Assembly (NCBI GenBank): GCA_016926315.1
Contig: JAFGOU010000219.1
Location: 1 to 19,039 of the forward strand
DNA: 19,039 bases
Source of the DNA: Chitinispirillaceae bacterium
Lineage (GTDB): Bacteria; Fibrobacterota; Chitinivibrionia; Chitinivibrionales; Chitinispirillaceae
Reading direction: 5' to 3'
A program made the position numbers and the translations under genes. Below the pieces are notes generated by a model. The model ran no database searches, was not told where the DNA came from, and saw only the letters and a program-made list of their open reading frames with translations. Each line of letters opens with the position of its first letter. The first letter of the stretch is position 1. Positions 6,909 through 13,478 of the stretch are shown piece after piece.

Positions 6909-7463
6909 TCATTTTTTTTCCCGGTAAAACGGGTAGACGATCTGACGGTACGGGATAGAGTTGCTGAGGTCGACGAGCAGCAGGCCACAGTAATGAAACA
7001 GGTCGCCCTCCCGTCGGGAGGGCGGAGCGGTGCCGCGAACCTTGTAGGAAAAGTCCCAGGTTTTCCGGTCGGCCAGTGAAACGACCTTGATCGATACCGG
7101 CATATGGATGGTGTCCTGCACGAGTGTGGAGCGCTCAAGCGTGGCCATGACCCGTATCGAGGACTGAAGGCTGTCGTTCACCATCGTGAAATGGCCGTAT
7201 TTCTCGCACCGGTAAAATTCAGAGAGCAGCTTGTCGCGTATCCGTTCAATATGGCCCGATAACACGTTCTGCTGCATGGTATCTGCGGGCCAGATATGCA
7301 TGCCGCGAATGCCGCTCTTGTCTATCAGCGGGGCCAGCCATACGTTCTCGTTGAACGCCGGGATCCGCTGGATCTCCTCTTTTTCCGTTTTCTTGAACGG
7401 CGGGAAACAGCAGAGCAGGGACATGCCTGCAACAGCCAGAACGATGCGAAGCGCTGTGTTCAT
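6909..7463 (-). CDS. Small lipoprotein of unknown function
   Basis: A 184-residue protein. The N-terminus has the form of a type II signal peptide: Arg6, a hydrophobic stretch, and SLLCC ending at Cys18/Cys19, so the mature protein is probably lipid-anchored. The mature part contains WLAPLIDKSGIRG near residue 42 and a Thr/Val-rich strand region, reminiscent of GNA1162/DUF799-like or other outer-membrane-associated lipoproteins, but I cannot assign a family. Its ATG overlaps the stop of the upstream metalloprotease gene as ATGA, which implies translational coupling; the Shine-Dalgarno is weak, consistent with that. An upstream in-frame start at 7574 would lie inside the protease gene and lose the signal peptide, so 7463 is preferred. 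Confidence 0.75.
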   Translation of the reverse strand: MNTALRIVLAVAGMSLLCCFPPFKKTEKEEIQRIPAFNENVWLAPLIDKSGIRGMHIWPADTMQQNVLSGHIERIRDKLLSEFYRCEKYGHFTMVNDSLQSSIRVMATLERSTLVQDTIHMPVSIKVVSLADRKTWDFSYKVRGTAPPSRREGDLFHYCGLLLVDLSNSIPYRQIVYPFYREKK

Positions 7464-9823
7464 GGAAACACCATTATTTTTCTCAGGGTGGATTGTGTCG
7501 TGTTGCGGCGCGTGATAAGCGCCGTGTAAAAACCCGGGACAACGTTCCTGCCGTGGTTGTTGGCGAGGCGCCACCGGTAGCCCCCCGCATATTTCTGAAA
7601 CGCGAGTGAACCGGTGCCTGTGGCGCAGACCAGCGTGCCGTCGCCGCCGTAGATGCGGATGCCGGTTATATCGCGCGCCTGAAATTCTACATATTTATTC
7701 GCCGACAAGCGGCCGAGGTTTGAAATGGCAAGTGCTGCGGTCGTATCAGGCGATGATGGCAGGGAGGCGAACACGCCGTAGATTCTCGATTGAACATTTT
7801 CCGTTGAGCATACGAAGGCCCCGGCAGTCACGGTCAGTTGGGACCGCTGTTGCTCCCAGAGCGCGGAGGAGGTGTTCCATGCGTAAGCGGCTATCGAATC
7901 GTCGCGTATGAGCCAACTGTTTTTCAGCGAATCAATGCGCCGGGACAGGACCGAAATCGTGCCGGAAAGCGATGCGCCGCTGCCCCAGAACGCGGGATAG
8001 CTCACGCTCCAGAGCGACGAGAGCCGCAGGAGCGTGGAAGGGATGGCCGGCGGCGGCTCAGCGATCGACCGCACTTCAAGCGAACAGCGGAGGTCTTCCG
8101 TTGTCGAAAGGGTGATGGACAAAGAACTGCCGCCGTCAGGCGCATCGCTCGATACGGTCGCGGTTTTTCCGGCCGGATACGTGACCGGGCAGGGAAGAAG
8201 CGAAAGCGTTGCCGAGCGCGTCTGGGAAGGGTGGCCGTTCGTGACCAGGACGAGGAGTTCGCGCCACGATCTCCACCTGTCAATACGGCACCAGCCGCGG
8301 TTGGTCTGGTCAATGGGAATGGGCACCATCGAGTCGGGCCGGCTTGGCGAGGTAAGAATGCAGGAAACGGCCCAGGAGGGCGGCGGCAGGGCACTGCCGG
8401 TTCCCGCAGCGCCTTCGAAACCGGCATGGAGCGTGTCGCCGTCAAGTGAATCAACGGTAAAGGCCATGGTCTGCATCGCATAGGGCCCCACGGTTTTCGA
8501 CACGCTGCGCGATGCGGGAAGCGTGTCGGCCGGATAGCTCCATTGACTGAAAAGAGACGCGTCGGCAAGGAACCGGGCCGTGTCCGCGCGCACTCCCGTA
8601 TAGTAACTGCCGGTATGGAACCGGTTGAGCATCAGGGTCCAGGGCATGCCCGATGTAAGCGCCGCCGCGCGCAGGTTTTCGTCAAAGGGGGTGACCGCGG
8701 CATAGTTGGTGACCATCATCTGTTTGAACAAGCCGATTCCGGGCGGCTGTGATAATTTTTCGTACAGGTATTTGGTCAAAAGAGAGTTCGAGTACGCGCG
8801 CAGGCCGCCCGATGCGTCGAAAAACGACATGCGGGGATCGGAGAAAAAGGCCGTCGCGTACTGCAGATAGTCATTAACATAGTCGAACGCTATCTCCTCC
8901 ATGAGTACCGCGGTCCCCTCGATAAAGCCGAGGGGAAAATCGTCAAGATCGTCGCCGAACAGGGTGTTCCATGTCATGGCATACTGGACCGCATGGAACA
9001 ACTCGTGCGCGCAGGTGACCCGAATGCCGTCCTGGGGGCGTTTGTCGTACCCAAAGCTTTCCCATAGGTCTCCGTTCCAGTGGTTGCGGAGCTGAAAAAT
9101 ACTGGCATATCCCTTGGATGCATCGATTCCCCGTCCCACGGCAAAGGTATAGCCGTAGTCCCGCGCGCCCAGAAGCGTGACCACCACCTTGTACCGGTCC
9201 GAGGGGTGACCCGGAGGTTTGTACGGGATCGGCGGGTTTAATCCGGATCTTTCGACGTGGAGCGACCAGGAGCTGTCGCACGCCCAGGCCACCTCGTCGA
9301 TGTAATCGGGTATGCCGTTCGAACCGCTGGTCCTGGTGCGCCACCCCTGTCCATTACCGTAGCCTATGGTATCGGTCGTATCGACCCCTTCAGACGGATC
9401 AGTGGTGGTGTAGTAGAGTTCAAAATGGCCGCCGGGCGAAATATGCATGACATACTTGTCAGGGATGTCCACCGCCTGTGCGTAGAGCGCCTTGAACGAG
9501 GGTGAGAGACGGTTCCAGAGCCGCGGGATCATGAGCAGGTCGGACTCCCGTATGGACCCGGTTGCGCGCGATGGCGCGGAAATCCCCTCTTCTCGCGCGC
9601 GGGCCTCAAAAAACGGCCGTGTACGGGATTCAAACTCCCGCACGTATCCGGCGGTGACCGCGGTTCGTTTCGTTTGCAAAGGAATCCCGTCGGAACCGGG
9701 AATCACTTTGGCGGCGGAATCCTGCGGCAGGAGCGTCGCCAGGGCGATCCCCAGGGCGCAGGGAACGGAAAGGCGTCGTGAGATCGCGAAAAGAACCACA
9801 GGTCGCTTCCGGAACAGGTCCAT
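7460..9823 (-). CDS. Secreted MXAN_6640-type putative metalloprotease with C-terminal sorting-like domain
   Basis: A 787-residue exported protein. The signal peptide (about residues 1-38) ends DSAAK. The catalytic region contains AHELFHAVQYAM, giving HELFH at 273-277, and FIEGTAVLMEE with Glu302, the gluzincin-like HExxH plus downstream Glu arrangement of the MXAN_6640 family. YIDEVAWACDSSW lies before it, also typical. Residues 420-700 are beta-rich and lack recognisable motifs. The last 85 residues resemble FlgD-like or type IX sorting domains (IRIYGGDGTLV, a Trp, NNHGRNVVPGFYTALI, a final RKIMVFP strand), implying outer-membrane export or surface attachment if the organism has such a system; none is in this window. 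The start at 9823 is chosen for the signal peptide and promoter; no clear Shine-Dalgarno precedes it. It overlaps the lipoprotein gene by 4 bp. Confidence 0.85.
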   Translation of the reverse strand: MDLFRKRPVVLFAISRRLSVPCALGIALATLLPQDSAAKVIPGSDGIPLQTKRTAVTAGYVREFESRTRPFFEARAREEGISAPSRATGSIRESDLLMIPRLWNRLSPSFKALYAQAVDIPDKYVMHISPGGHFELYYTTTDPSEGVDTTDTIGYGNGQGWRTRTSGSNGIPDYIDEVAWACDSSWSLHVERSGLNPPIPYKPPGHPSDRYKVVVTLLGARDYGYTFAVGRGIDASKGYASIFQLRNHWNGDLWESFGYDKRPQDGIRVTCAHELFHAVQYAMTWNTLFGDDLDDFPLGFIEGTAVLMEEIAFDYVNDYLQYATAFFSDPRMSFFDASGGLRAYSNSLLTKYLYEKLSQPPGIGLFKQMMVTNYAAVTPFDENLRAAALTSGMPWTLMLNRFHTGSYYTGVRADTARFLADASLFSQWSYPADTLPASRSVSKTVGPYAMQTMAFTVDSLDGDTLHAGFEGAAGTGSALPPPSWAVSCILTSPSRPDSMVPIPIDQTNRGWCRIDRWRSWRELLVLVTNGHPSQTRSATLSLLPCPVTYPAGKTATVSSDAPDGGSSLSITLSTTEDLRCSLEVRSIAEPPPAIPSTLLRLSSLWSVSYPAFWGSGASLSGTISVLSRRIDSLKNSWLIRDDSIAAYAWNTSSALWEQQRSQLTVTAGAFVCSTENVQSRIYGVFASLPSSPDTTAALAISNLGRLSANKYVEFQARDITGIRIYGGDGTLVCATGTGSLAFQKYAGGYRWRLANNHGRNVVPGFYTALITRRNTTQSTLRKIMVFP

Positions 9824-9880
9824 TGAAACAGGCGATAAATGCGTTGCGGTGCACGCGGGTACAACGCACGTTCGGTTAAA

Positions 9881-9909
9881 GATATACAATATACAATGCA
9901 ATCGCGCAA
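9881..9909 (-). promoter_or_regulatory. Promoter of the metalloprotease gene
   Basis: On the minus strand: TTGCGC (9909-9904), a 17-bp spacer, then TATATC (9886-9881). This predicts a start near 9874 and a leader of about 50 nt before the ATG at 9823. Confidence 0.45.
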
Positions 9910-9937
9910 CAGCTTTGATGTTCCACGATCTTGCGTA

Positions 9938-9966
9938 TTGATGCTCTCAGAAACCATTTTTAGCAT
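9938..9966 (+). promoter_or_regulatory. Promoter of the YchF-like gene
   Basis: TTGATG (9938-9943), a 17-bp spacer and TAGCAT (9961-9966), followed by AAAGGA 9-14 bp before the ATG at 10000. It is back-to-back with the protease promoter in the 176-bp divergent gap. Confidence 0.4.
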
Positions 9967-9999
9967 TTTTTTAAACGGCAATGACAAAGGAAAAGAGAA

Positions 10000-10689
10000 A
10001 TGAAAATAGGGTATCATGGGGTCGCTGTTCCGGAGGGCAAGGTCAAATACGGCGATCCGCGCATGAGACTTCTAGTGGAAAAATGCAAGCCGAAAAAAAC
10101 GTCGCCGCACTATGTGGAGTTCATCAAAGACGAGTATGTCCAGTGCGATGTAATACTCATCGCCAAGGAGCTGATCCTCGACCTCCTGATCCATGACATG
10201 GAGAAAACGGAGGGCCGGTTTGAACGGTCGCACGATCCGGAAGAGAAGACGCTGCTGCGGAAATGCCTGCATGCGCTGGAAGCGGAACAGCCGCTGTGCG
10301 ATTGCGCCTGGTCGGATGGAGAGCGCGCGATGCTCGCGCCCATGAACATGCTGAGCGTCAAGCCCGTGATCATGGACCATGGCGGGAACAGTGTCGACCA
10401 CATGATCGAGGCGTGCCTTGAAAAGGCGGCTATCGTATTCTTCTATACCGCGGGACCCAAAGAGGTTCATGCATGGCCGGTCGCAAAGGACGCCGATATC
10501 GTGACCTGCGCCGGGAAGATCCATACCGACCTCGCCCGCGGATTCATCAAGGGGGACGTGGCGCGCTTCGACGATTTCATGAGCTGCCACAACTGGAACG
10601 ACTGCCAGAAAAAGGGGCTGGTCAAGGTGGTGGAACGCGATTACGCCATCCGGCCGGGCGACGTGATCGAAATACGGTTCGCCGTTTGA
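10000..10689 (+). CDS. YchF/Obg-family protein lacking the GTPase core (TGS-like C-terminus)
   Basis: A 229-residue protein, against about 363 for YchF (OLA1 family). Aligned by eye, the pieces are collinear with YchF. DPRMRLLVEKCKPKK (19-33) corresponds to the conserved DPRL...KP segment, and VEFI follows. CDVILIAKELILDLL matches the start of the coiled-coil helical domain. MLSVKPVI matches the TLKP strand. Residues 147-229 match the C-terminal TGS/DUF933 domain: FFYTAGPKEVHAW, AGKIHTDLARGFIK, the DDF segment and a GDVIEIRF end. Missing are the P-loop (G1), the DIAG/G3 and switch regions and the NxxE G4 motif, so nucleotide hydrolysis is not expected. Ribosome or RNA association through the helical and TGS parts is inferred. 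No frameshift scars are visible and the promoter and Shine-Dalgarno are intact, so it looks like a stable short paralog rather than decay. Confidence 0.85.
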   Translation: MKIGYHGVAVPEGKVKYGDPRMRLLVEKCKPKKTSPHYVEFIKDEYVQCDVILIAKELILDLLIHDMEKTEGRFERSHDPEEKTLLRKCLHALEAEQPLCDCAWSDGERAMLAPMNMLSVKPVIMDHGGNSVDHMIEACLEKAAIVFFYTAGPKEVHAWPVAKDADIVTCAGKIHTDLARGFIKGDVARFDDFMSCHNWNDCQKKGLVKVVERDYAIRPGDVIEIRFAV

Positions 10690-10716
10690 CGGAACGCCTT
10701 GCACATTAAAAGCAGT

Positions 10717-10757
10717 AAAAAAAAGAGACAGATGTTGGTGGTGTGTCATCTGTCTCT
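10717..10757 (-). terminator. Intrinsic terminator, minus strand
   Basis: A perfect 11-bp stem (AGAGACAGATG at 10724-10734 with CATCTGTCTCT at 10747-10757) and a 12-nt loop. On the minus strand it is followed directly by a run of eight T (10724-10717). On the plus strand there is no T run, so it is not a standard terminator for the YchF-like gene that ends at 10689. Confidence 0.75.
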
Positions 10758-10862
10758 CGAAGATAATCTGAAGGTCCCACGCACTCCGCCGCCGCTTGTA
10801 TCTTTTGGGGAAGCTCAAGCTGACTGGCCGCACACAAGGGAGGTGCTGTAGAGCAATCGGGG
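10717..10862 (-). ncRNA. Candidate small RNA on the minus strand
   Basis: A 239-bp gap between two plus-strand genes contains a strong intrinsic terminator pointing the other way (10757 to 10717) with no minus-strand gene feeding it. Upstream on the minus strand is a possible promoter: TTGAAA (10898-10893) and an AT-rich -10 (TAATAA/AATAAT, 10874-10868) at 18-19 bp spacing. The implied RNA is about 145 nt. Internally, GCAC-TCC at 10781-10787 pairs with 10839-10846 (one bulge), and 10795-10799 pairs with 10834-10838, giving a closed stem around a 34-nt loop. It matches no RNA family I can recognise. A leader RNA of the next plus-strand gene is an alternative reading of the stem. Confidence 0.4.
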
Positions 10863-10928
10863 TCTTCATTATTAGTTATCGGAATTGCCGAATTTCAACT
10901 TTAGTTTTTTTTTAAGGAATGAAAACGA

Positions 10929-11207
10929 ATGAAATGCCGGCCTGGATGTGCTGCCTGCTGCATCGCCCCCTCAATTTCCTCACCCATACCCGGAATGTCC
11001 CTGGGCAAGCCTGCGGGCGTGCCGTGCGTACAGCTTACCCCGGACCTGAAATGCGCGCTTTTCGGCACAAAGGAGCGGCCGGCAGTGTGCGTCCGTTTTG
11101 AACCTTCGCCGGAGATGTGCGGGGCCACCAGAGAAGATGCCTTTCGGTATCTTTCGCAACTTGAAAGACTTACTGCGCCGCAACATCCAAGGGAGGCACG
11201 CATATGA
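10929..11207 (+). CDS. YkgJ-family cysteine-cluster protein
   Basis: A 92-residue protein of the YkgJ/UPF0153 (CxxCxxCC) type. The N-terminus carries CRPGCAACC (Cys3, Cys7, Cys10, Cys11). Further cysteines follow at PCVQL, LKCALFG, AVCVRF and MCGATR, the usual eight-cysteine layout of a putative zinc- or iron-sulfur-binding protein. The biochemical role of the family is unknown. It begins at the ATG at 10929, with AAGGAA ending 10 nt upstream; a nearby ATG at 10919 is out of frame and gives no cysteine motif. Its TGA overlaps the start of the next gene (ATGA), so the two are translationally coupled. Confidence 0.85.
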   Translation: MKCRPGCAACCIAPSISSPIPGMSLGKPAGVPCVQLTPDLKCALFGTKERPAVCVRFEPSPEMCGATREDAFRYLSQLERLTAPQHPREARI

Positions 11208-11647
11208 ACTGCGCTCAGGCAACAATGGGACGCATATTCATCGTCCGTCTGACACACGGTGAAATACTCCACGAGTGCATCGAACGGTTCGCGCTGGAAA
11301 AGGCCATCAGGCTCGCCACCGTGATCGCGCTCGGCGGGGCGGACAAGGGCAGCAGGGTGGTCGCGGGCCCGCGCGACGGCGCGGCGCGGCCCATTGAACC
11401 CATGGAGCACCTGCTCGACAACGTCCACGAAATCGCGGGCGTCGGCACCATCGCGCCAAACGCTTCGGGCAGCCCGGTGCTGCACCTGCACGCGGCCGTG
11501 GGCAGGGGAGACACCGCGATCTGCGGCTGCGTTCGCGGGGGTGTGATCACGTGGCACGTGCTCGAAATTGTGATATTCGAACTTGTCAATACGACGACGA
11601 AACGGACGTTTGAAAGCGAAAGCGGGTTCGAGCTGCTGCAGCCGTGA
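11204..11647 (+). CDS. PPC/DUF296-domain protein
   Basis: A 147-residue single-domain protein. Family features: an early strand MGRIFIVRLTHGEILHE, a central ALGGADKGS turn, VGTIAPNASGSPVLHLHAAVGR carrying the His-x-His pair expected in these trimeric proteins, and the closing HVLEIVIFEL strand. Plant relatives carry AT-hook DNA-binding regions; here there is no AT hook, only the core domain, whose bacterial role is not settled. The position normally occupied by the Gly-His of the GHL motif reads ICGCVRGG, a minor deviation. It overlaps the YkgJ-like gene by 4 bp and uses GGGAGG about 9 nt upstream. Confidence 0.85.
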   Translation: MNCAQATMGRIFIVRLTHGEILHECIERFALEKAIRLATVIALGGADKGSRVVAGPRDGAARPIEPMEHLLDNVHEIAGVGTIAPNASGSPVLHLHAAVGRGDTAICGCVRGGVITWHVLEIVIFELVNTTTKRTFESESGFELLQP

Positions 11648-11687
11648 GGGACTCATTCGTTTGCATGACCTTCGGTGGTGAGCAGTT

Positions 11688-11709
11688 GATTTGTTTTGTA
11701 TTACAAATC
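11688..11709. repeat. Short inverted repeat upstream of the nucleotidyltransferase gene
   Basis: GATTTGT (11688-11694) and ACAAATC (11703-11709) form a perfect 7-bp dyad with an 8-nt AT-rich spacer, 40 bp before the next ATG. It is a possible operator or small hairpin; function is inferred from position only. Confidence 0.25.
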
Positions 11710-11749
11710 GCAGGGATGGTTATGCTATGGACTATCTAATGGAGCAGCC

Positions 11750-12298
11750 ATGACCCCCAGGCATTTTTACGACTGGCAGACAAACGGCGGCGTCAATGAT
11801 GTGATGCGCATGGTGGAGTGCCTTGAACGCGCCGGCATACCCTGGTGTGCCATCGGTGGCATTGCGGTCAACCACTGGGCGCAGGAACCGATGGTGACAA
11901 GGGACGTCGATATCGTGATGGCAACAGGTTCCCTGGAAAAAGCTGTTTCGCTTCTGGAAAAAAACGGATTCACGGCGGAGCGCTTCAAAAGGTCGATCAA
12001 CCTTAAAGGCGGTGCAGAGATCAGTATCCAGATCAGAACCGAAGAGTTTTATAAAGATTTCCCTGCCCGCTCCGTCCCGGCCGACATTCACGGCATCCTC
12101 ATGAGGGTGGCATCCCTTGAAGACACCCTAGAAGGAAAAATCCGGGCGTGGAACGATGAGCAGCGGCGCCAAAGCAAGAGAATAAAAGACCTTGCCGACA
12201 TTTCCCGGCTGGTGGAGGCCCATCCTGATGTCTGGGACCGATTGACGAGCGAGCTCAAAAAAACGGTTCAGAAGCCTGAGCAGGGAAATGATGCGTAG
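11750..12298 (+). CDS. AbiEii-like nucleotidyltransferase-fold protein
   Basis: A 182-residue protein with a nucleotidyltransferase signature: CAIGGIAV (Gly36-Gly37), then TRDVDIVM with Asp52 and Asp54, the GG...DxD layout of the AbiEii/MenT-like polymerase-beta superfamily. The C-terminal part (IRAWNDEQRRQSKRIKDLADI) is the helical segment typical of such proteins, with the conserved Lys/Asp pattern. AbiEii-type toxins normally sit behind an AbiEi antitoxin; none is present, so this may be a solitary or non-toxin member. The start was set at the ATG 11750, which has TGGAG upstream; the upstream in-frame ATG at 11696 lies inside the inverted repeat. Substrate unknown. Confidence 0.8.
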   Translation: MTPRHFYDWQTNGGVNDVMRMVECLERAGIPWCAIGGIAVNHWAQEPMVTRDVDIVMATGSLEKAVSLLEKNGFTAERFKRSINLKGGAEISIQIRTEEFYKDFPARSVPADIHGILMRVASLEDTLEGKIRAWNDEQRRQSKRIKDLADISRLVEAHPDVWDRLTSELKKTVQKPEQGNDA

Positions 12299-12347
12299 AA
12301 GCCTTCGTGAAAAAAATGCTGCTTGAAATGAACAAACCTGATCTGCC

Positions 12348-13112
12348 CTATCCCTCAAAATCCTTCCGTATACTTTCCAGCGCCGGATACTCCTTGACGC
12401 ACAGGTCATAGATCTGTTTTGCCTCGGCGGTCTTGCCGCACATTTTGGCCGAGTCGAGCAGGTTGAGCAGGATGTCCTGTTTCGAGGGGTTCAGCTTGAT
12501 TGCTTCGACAAAGAGCCTGAACGCGTCGTCGTACCGCTGCTGATAATAGGAGATCACGCCGAGACCTGAATACGCTTCCGCGCTTGGCCCCTCTTCGTCA
12601 TTTGATTTAAGGTAAAGCTGCATTGCTGCGTTCAGGTTGCTTTGATCAAGCTCCTTGTCGGCCTCGTCGATAACGGGGCTGTAGTGGCCGAGTTCGAGCG
12701 CGCGGTTGGTGGAGTAGATGTCGTTGCCGAGTCGCTTCGCCGTATCGGCGATCATCGTGATCTCTTCATTTTCAGGGTCGAGCGCAACCGCTTTTTCAAG
12801 GCACGGAAGCACCTCGTGCGCTTTTTTCAGCTTGAGCGAGGCGTCGAACAGGTTCATGAGCGCGTCGGTAAACTTCGCCTCGAGCTCGACCGCCTTCCGG
12901 AACATCACATAGGCGTCCTGCCATTTTTCACGCGCCCAGGAGAGAACGCCCAGGTTGTTATAGGCGGGGGCGTTGGAAGGGTCTTTTTGCACGATATCGA
13001 TCAGGATTTCCGCTGCCAGCGGATAGTCACCCTTCTGGATCAGCTCTTCGGCACGGCTGTTCTGGTTTTGATAAGGATCAACAGCGGAAACGGCAGGGCG
13101 CTCGTCGGTCAT
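12348..13112 (-). CDS. TPR-repeat protein
   Basis: A 254-residue cytosolic protein without a signal peptide. It has tetratricopeptide repeats around residues 18-50, 51-84, 85-118 and 180-215, seen as the NxLG...A...F.KA.EL.P pattern (APAYNNLGVL, YVMFRKAVEL, AEAYSGLGVI, FRLFVEAIKLNP). Such proteins are protein-interaction scaffolds; the partner is unknown. The ATG is preceded by a consensus AAAGGAGG, the best ribosome site in the window, suggesting high translation. It is convergent with the nucleotidyltransferase gene (49-bp gap) and divergent from dsbD. Confidence 0.85.
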   Translation of the reverse strand: MTDERPAVSAVDPYQNQNSRAEELIQKGDYPLAAEILIDIVQKDPSNAPAYNNLGVLSWAREKWQDAYVMFRKAVELEAKFTDALMNLFDASLKLKKAHEVLPCLEKAVALDPENEEITMIADTAKRLGNDIYSTNRALELGHYSPVIDEADKELDQSNLNAAMQLYLKSNDEEGPSAEAYSGLGVISYYQQRYDDAFRLFVEAIKLNPSKQDILLNLLDSAKMCGKTAEAKQIYDLCVKEYPALESIRKDFEG

Positions 13113-13478
13113 AAGCCTCCTTTAAACAGCTGAGCAAGCAAGCTGTAATTTGCTTCCATAATGCATGTGCCGGTGCATCAATAATTTATATTTCCGAAAA
13201 GACCTGACAGCATTCGTCCGATGAAACGCTGTCTATGGAACCAATATACAATTATTAACCAGGCAAGGAAAGCGTCTTTTGGAATTTGTCGCAGGTCATC
13301 ATTCAAACAGGAAAGAGCACGAACAATTTCCTGTTTTTTGACGCTGCTCTTGAAAACTGTTTCAATGGGGCTCTTTTCGCCCGTGAAAAGCCGGGTCCGG
13401 ATGGATGAGCAATAGACGGACCTTCTTCCAATCAGAAAAAACAGCATCCTTCACTCGCATGATGGAGATCGTCAGGAG
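13113..13478. other. 366-bp intergenic region, TPR gene / dsbD
   Basis: A divergent gap with visibly lower G+C than its flanks. It contains a dyad GACAGC (13206-13211) / GCTGTC (13228-13233) with a 16-nt spacer. An 89-codon minus-strand frame (13178-13447) crosses it but has no family match and only a GAAGG directly against its start, so it is not called. No clear -35/-10 pair was found for dsbD. Confidence 0.4.

Noticed and set aside
10717..10862. Assignment of the small RNA as 6S RNA
   Set aside because: Only a short stretch looks similar; the length and the position of the closing stem and bubble do not fit, so no family name was given.
10072..10869. 265-codon minus-strand ORF opposite the YchF-like gene
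   Set aside because: It mirrors the plus-strand coding sequence, and its reading would run through the intrinsic terminator at 10717-10757.
10901..11656. 251-codon minus-strand ORF opposite the YkgJ and PPC genes
   Set aside because: Both plus-strand genes carry clear family motifs and ribosome sites; the minus frame is an antisense shadow common in GC-rich DNA.
13178..13447. 89-codon minus-strand ORF in the TPR/dsbD gap
   Set aside because: No family resemblance, poor start context (GAAGG directly against the start codon), unusual composition and overlap with both promoter regions; most likely non-coding.
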